This document shows, piece after piece, positions 4,628 to 7,709 of a stretch of DNA of 7,709 bases. The position numbers and the translations under genes were made by a program. The DNA comes from an uncultured Clostridia bacterium (GTDB lineage: Bacteria; Bacillota; Clostridia; TANB77; UBA1234): contig CANQLS010000071.1 of NCBI GenBank assembly GCA_947624765.1, positions 1 through 7,709 of the forward strand, written 5' to 3'. The notes under the pieces were generated by a model. That model ran no database searches and was not told the origin of the DNA. It saw nothing but the letters and a program-made list of their open reading frames with translations. Within the stretch, counting starts at the first letter, position 1, and every line of letters starts with the position of its first letter.

Positions 4628-6349
4628 ATGCTAAAGTATTTAAGAAAGTATTGGTATGCGGTGATTTTAGCACCTTTACTAATGATTGTAGAAGTATATG
4701 GTGACTTGAGCATTCCAAAATTAGTAGCACGAATAATAGATGAAGGAATTGCAGTTGGAAATGAAGCCGTTGTTCAAGATATTGGAATTAAAATTATTTT
4801 ATTAACTTTATTAATGTTAGTTGGTGGTGTTGGTTGTGCAATATTTGCTAGTATAGCTGGACAGGGATTTGGAGCAGAGCTTAGAAAAGACATGTACCAA
4901 AATATACAAAAATTTTCTTTTGCTAATATTAATAAATTTAAGACATCTTCGTTAATCACAAGACTTACAAATGATGTTACGATGTTAGAACAATTAGTAA
5001 AGATGGCATTAAGAATGATGGTAAGATCCCCACTTATGTTTATAGGTGGAATTTTAATGGCTTTATCAATCAATAAAAAACTAGCTATTATTATTGCAAT
5101 TGCGTTGCCTATAATGATTGTAGCTGCGTTATTAATTGCCAAAAAAGGTTTACCATTTTTCACACGTGTACAACAAAAAATAGATAGAGTAAACAATGTA
5201 ATTCGTGAAAATTTAGTAGGTGCTAGAGTTGTTAAAGTATTTACAAGAGAAGAACTAGAAGAAAATCGTTTCGAAGAAGCTAATAACGATTTGATGAAAA
5301 CTTCAATTGAAGGTTTAAATATTATGATGTGGATGATGCCTGTCATCTCACTTATCATGAATTTAAGTATTGTTGCAGTTGTTTGGTTCGGTGCCAAACT
5401 AGTAGGTGTAGACGGATTTGAGGTTGGAGATATTCAATCATTTATTACTTACATTACTCAGATTTTGTTCTCACTTATGATGTTATCAGCTAGTGTGTTA
5501 AATGTATCAAGGTCGAAAGCTTCTTATGATAGAGTAAAAGAAGTATTAGATGAAAAAACTGATATATGTAATGTTGAAAATCCAGTTTGCAATAAAATTG
5601 AAAAAGGAAAGATTACATTTAAAGATGTATGCTTTGCATATAAAGACTCAGATGGTTCATACATATTAAATGATTTGAATTTTGAAATACAACCAGGAGA
5701 AGTAGTTGCAATACTTGGTTCTACGGGTTCAGGAAAAACAACAGTAATTAACTTAATTCCTAGAATGTTTGATGTATCTGAAGGAGAAGTTTTAATTGAT
5801 GATATTAATGTAAAAGATTATGATTTAAAATCATTGCGTGAAAACATTGGTATGGTTTTACAAAAAAATATTTTGTTTTCTGGTACAATTTCTGAAAATA
5901 TTCGTTGGGGAAAAGAAGATGCAACGGAAGAAGAAATTGCAAGAGCTTGTGATATTGCACAAATTGGTAGTTTCATTCAAGCATTACCAGAAAAATATGA
6001 AACGATGATAGGACAACGTGGCGTTAATTTTTCAGGAGGTCAAAAGCAGCGACTTTGTATTGCAAGAGCAATTGTAAAAAAACCAAAAATATTAATTTTA
6101 GATGATAGTATGAGTGCATTAGATACAGCTACTGAAAACAAATTGCGTAATGCATTAAAGAAAGAAATGAAAGGAACTACAGTTGTTATGATTGCCCAAA
6201 GGATTAGTACAGCACAAAATGCAGATAAGATTTTAATCTTAGATAAAACAAAATTAGTAGGTTTTGGAACGCATGAAGAATTATTGCAAAACAATCAAGT
6301 ATATCAAGAAATTTATCGTTCGCAAATGGAGGTGAAAGCTAATGAGTAA
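4628..6349 (+). CDS. ABC exporter half-transporter, subunit 1 (degenerate catalytic site)
   Basis: The product has 573 residues: a six-helix exporter-type membrane domain (about 11-290, with GARVVKVFTREE at 198-209), then a nucleotide-binding domain. Motifs are A-loop Tyr338, Walker A GSTGSGKT (364-371), Q-loop Gln412, signature FSGGQ (468-472), Walker B ILILDD (488-493) and D-loop SALD (496-499). Asp493 stands where the catalytic Glu normally is, and Gln524 in IAQRIST replaces the H-loop His. Both changes are known from the degenerate subunit of heterodimeric exporters such as TM287 of TM287/288. The near-canonical signature would complete the active site of the partner. The start follows AGGAGG by five bases, and the gene overlaps the next by eight bases. 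The membrane-embedded dimer probably exports drugs or lipids; the substrate is unknown. Confidence 0.93.
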   Translation: MLKYLRKYWYAVILAPLLMIVEVYGDLSIPKLVARIIDEGIAVGNEAVVQDIGIKIILLTLLMLVGGVGCAIFASIAGQGFGAELRKDMYQNIQKFSFANINKFKTSSLITRLTNDVTMLEQLVKMALRMMVRSPLMFIGGILMALSINKKLAIIIAIALPIMIVAALLIAKKGLPFFTRVQQKIDRVNNVIRENLVGARVVKVFTREELEENRFEEANNDLMKTSIEGLNIMMWMMPVISLIMNLSIVAVVWFGAKLVGVDGFEVGDIQSFITYITQILFSLMMLSASVLNVSRSKASYDRVKEVLDEKTDICNVENPVCNKIEKGKITFKDVCFAYKDSDGSYILNDLNFEIQPGEVVAILGSTGSGKTTVINLIPRMFDVSEGEVLIDDINVKDYDLKSLRENIGMVLQKNILFSGTISENIRWGKEDATEEEIARACDIAQIGSFIQALPEKYETMIGQRGVNFSGGQKQRLCIARAIVKKPKILILDDSMSALDTATENKLRNALKKEMKGTTVVMIAQRISTAQNADKILILDKTKLVGFGTHEELLQNNQVYQEIYRSQMEVKANE

Positions 6350-7709
6350 AGTACAAACACCTCCAAAAATGGGACCACGAAAAGGAAAAATTGCTTTTGA
6401 AAAAGCAAAGGATACAAAAGGAACATTAAAAAGACTTAGTAAATATATTGAAAAAAATAAGTGGCAATTAGTATTTATATTTGCACTTATTATTGTTAGT
6501 ACATTAGCAAGTATTTATTCTACTTCAATTTTAAAACCAATTATAGATGATTATATTGTTCCTGGCAACTGGAATGGTTTAATAAAAATGATTCTTATTA
6601 TGGTAGGTTTAGCTGTTTTAGGAGCATTAGCTACATTGCTTCAAAATAGAATTATGGTTAAAGTAGCACAAGTTACAGTAAGAGATTTAAGAAGAGATGT
6701 ATTTAATAAATTGATTAAATTACCTATTAAATATTATGATACACATTCTCATGGTGAATTAATGAGTAGAATTACAAATGACTTACAAAATGTTATGGAT
6801 GCTTTAACAAGTAGTATTGTTGAAATATTTTCTAGTGTTTTAACATTTATAGGAGTAATTATTTCTATGCTTAGAATTAGTCCATGGCTTACTTTACTAA
6901 ATCTTGTTGCAATTCCATTTGTTATTTTAATTACATCTAAAATTGCTAAAATTAATAGAAATCAATTTATGAAACAACAAGAACAGTTAGGAAGATTAAA
7001 TGGATTTGTTGAGGAAAGAATATCTGGACAATATGTAGTAAAAGCTTTTGAAATGGAAAATAAGAGTATAAAAGAATTTTCTGGAATCAATGAAGATTAT
7101 AGAAAAGTTGGTATTAAAGCAGAAGCATATGCTGGTTTGGTAATGCCGTTAGCAAGAAACTTGAATGGAATTACTTATGCTATTACTGCAGTATTAGCTG
7201 GTATAATGGGTGTTAGAGGAAAATTATCAATAGGTGATTTTACTACTTTTACAAGATTTGCTAGACAATTCGGACAGCCAATTAATCAGATTTCAAATCA
7301 ATTCAGTTCTATACAATTAGGGTTAGCGAGTGCTGAAAGATGCTTTGAGATTATGGACGAAAAAGAGGAAATTGCTGATGATAATAATAAAGTAGAATTA
7401 CAAAATGTAAAAGGTGAAGTAAAAATTGAAAATGTTTCATTCTCTTATGTTGAAGGAAAGAGAATTTTGAAGAATATTAATTTAGATGTAAAACCTGGAG
7501 AAGTAATAGCACTTGTAGGACCTACAGGAGCAGGTAAAACAACAATCGTTAATTTATTAACACGTTTTTATGATGTGAATGAAGGACGTATTTTAATTGA
7601 CGGCATTGATATTCGTGATATGACTCGTAAATCTCTTAGAGAATCAATTGGTATGGTATTGCAAGATACTGTATTGTTTGCCGAAACAGTAAGGAAAAAT
7701 ATATTATAT
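6342..7709 (+). CDS. ABC exporter half-transporter, subunit 2 (partial, runs off the right edge)
   Basis: The frame is open from the ATG at 6342 to the last base of the window, giving 456 codons; about 130-150 more are expected outside. The ATG overlaps the end of subunit 1 by eight bases and has GGAGGTGA (6328-6335) six bases upstream, so the two subunits are translationally linked in a near 1:1 ratio. A basic, Pro/Gly-containing leader (PPKMGPRKGK) precedes the first helix, as is common in this half of Firmicute heterodimeric exporters. The membrane domain follows, then the nucleotide-binding domain: A-loop Tyr369, Walker A GPTGAGKT (393-400) and Q-loop Gln441. The signature, Walker B and H-loop lie beyond the window, so whether this is the catalytically intact half is a prediction from its partner. 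Confidence 0.92.
   Translation, partial: MSKVQTPPKMGPRKGKIAFEKAKDTKGTLKRLSKYIEKNKWQLVFIFALIIVSTLASIYSTSILKPIIDDYIVPGNWNGLIKMILIMVGLAVLGALATLLQNRIMVKVAQVTVRDLRRDVFNKLIKLPIKYYDTHSHGELMSRITNDLQNVMDALTSSIVEIFSSVLTFIGVIISMLRISPWLTLLNLVAIPFVILITSKIAKINRNQFMKQQEQLGRLNGFVEERISGQYVVKAFEMENKSIKEFSGINEDYRKVGIKAEAYAGLVMPLARNLNGITYAITAVLAGIMGVRGKLSIGDFTTFTRFARQFGQPINQISNQFSSIQLGLASAERCFEIMDEKEEIADDNNKVELQNVKGEVKIENVSFSYVEGKRILKNINLDVKPGEVIALVGPTGAGKTTIVNLLTRFYDVNEGRILIDGIDIRDMTRKSLRESIGMVLQDTVLFAETVRKNILY

Noticed and set aside
4774..5397. 207-codon minus-strand open frame inside ABC subunit 1
   Set aside because: It lies antisense within a clear ABC transporter gene with intact motifs and has no supporting start signals.

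Overview
This AT-rich window looks like chromosomal DNA of a low-GC Firmicute, probably a gut-type clostridium or relative. The signs are AAGGAGG-type ribosome binding sites, TTGACA/TATAAT-type promoters, tRNA genes with encoded CCA, strong AGA/AAA codon preference, and the gene set itself: a small Cys-containing 4-TM protein, a DUF362 protein, and a MarR regulator with a paired ABC exporter. All six visible stop codons are TAA or TAG. No in-frame TGA is seen and tryptophan is encoded by TGG, so the standard bacterial code fits. The species cannot be named from the sequence.

Layout. Positions 1-146 (minus strand) hold a fragment that reads like the DinD/damage-inducible protein D family. It has lost its N-terminus exactly where tRNA-Arg(CCT) ends and runs off the left edge. 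Positions 147-431 hold two divergent arginine tRNA genes, CCT on the minus strand and ACG on the plus strand. Their back-to-back promoters have -35 hexamers in the two arms of one palindrome, and a clear terminator follows the ACG gene. Positions 646-1105 encode a small four-helix membrane protein with clustered cysteines, plus its terminator. Positions 1178-2584 encode a secreted, membrane-anchored protein with a Gly-rich beta-repeat ladder and a BIG2-like domain. Positions 2663-4108 form a two-gene operon, a DUF362 protein followed by tadA, with its own promoter and terminator. Positions 4139-7709 form a drug-efflux-type operon: a near-consensus promoter overlapped by a perfect 14-bp palindrome, a MarR repressor, and two half-transporters of a heterodimeric ABC exporter. 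The second half-transporter runs off the right edge.

How the parts work together. TadA deaminates the wobble adenosine of tRNA-Arg(ACG) to inosine, and that tRNA gene lies about 3.2 kb upstream in the same window. The MarR protein probably represses its own promoter through the palindrome and so controls the exporter. The first exporter subunit has lost the catalytic Walker B glutamate (Asp instead) and the H-loop histidine (Gln instead), as is typical of the degenerate half of heterodimeric exporters. No clearly new multi-gene system is visible. The most unusual spots are the tRNA/dinD junction, the shared-palindrome tRNA promoters, and the two uncharacterised membrane or surface proteins.
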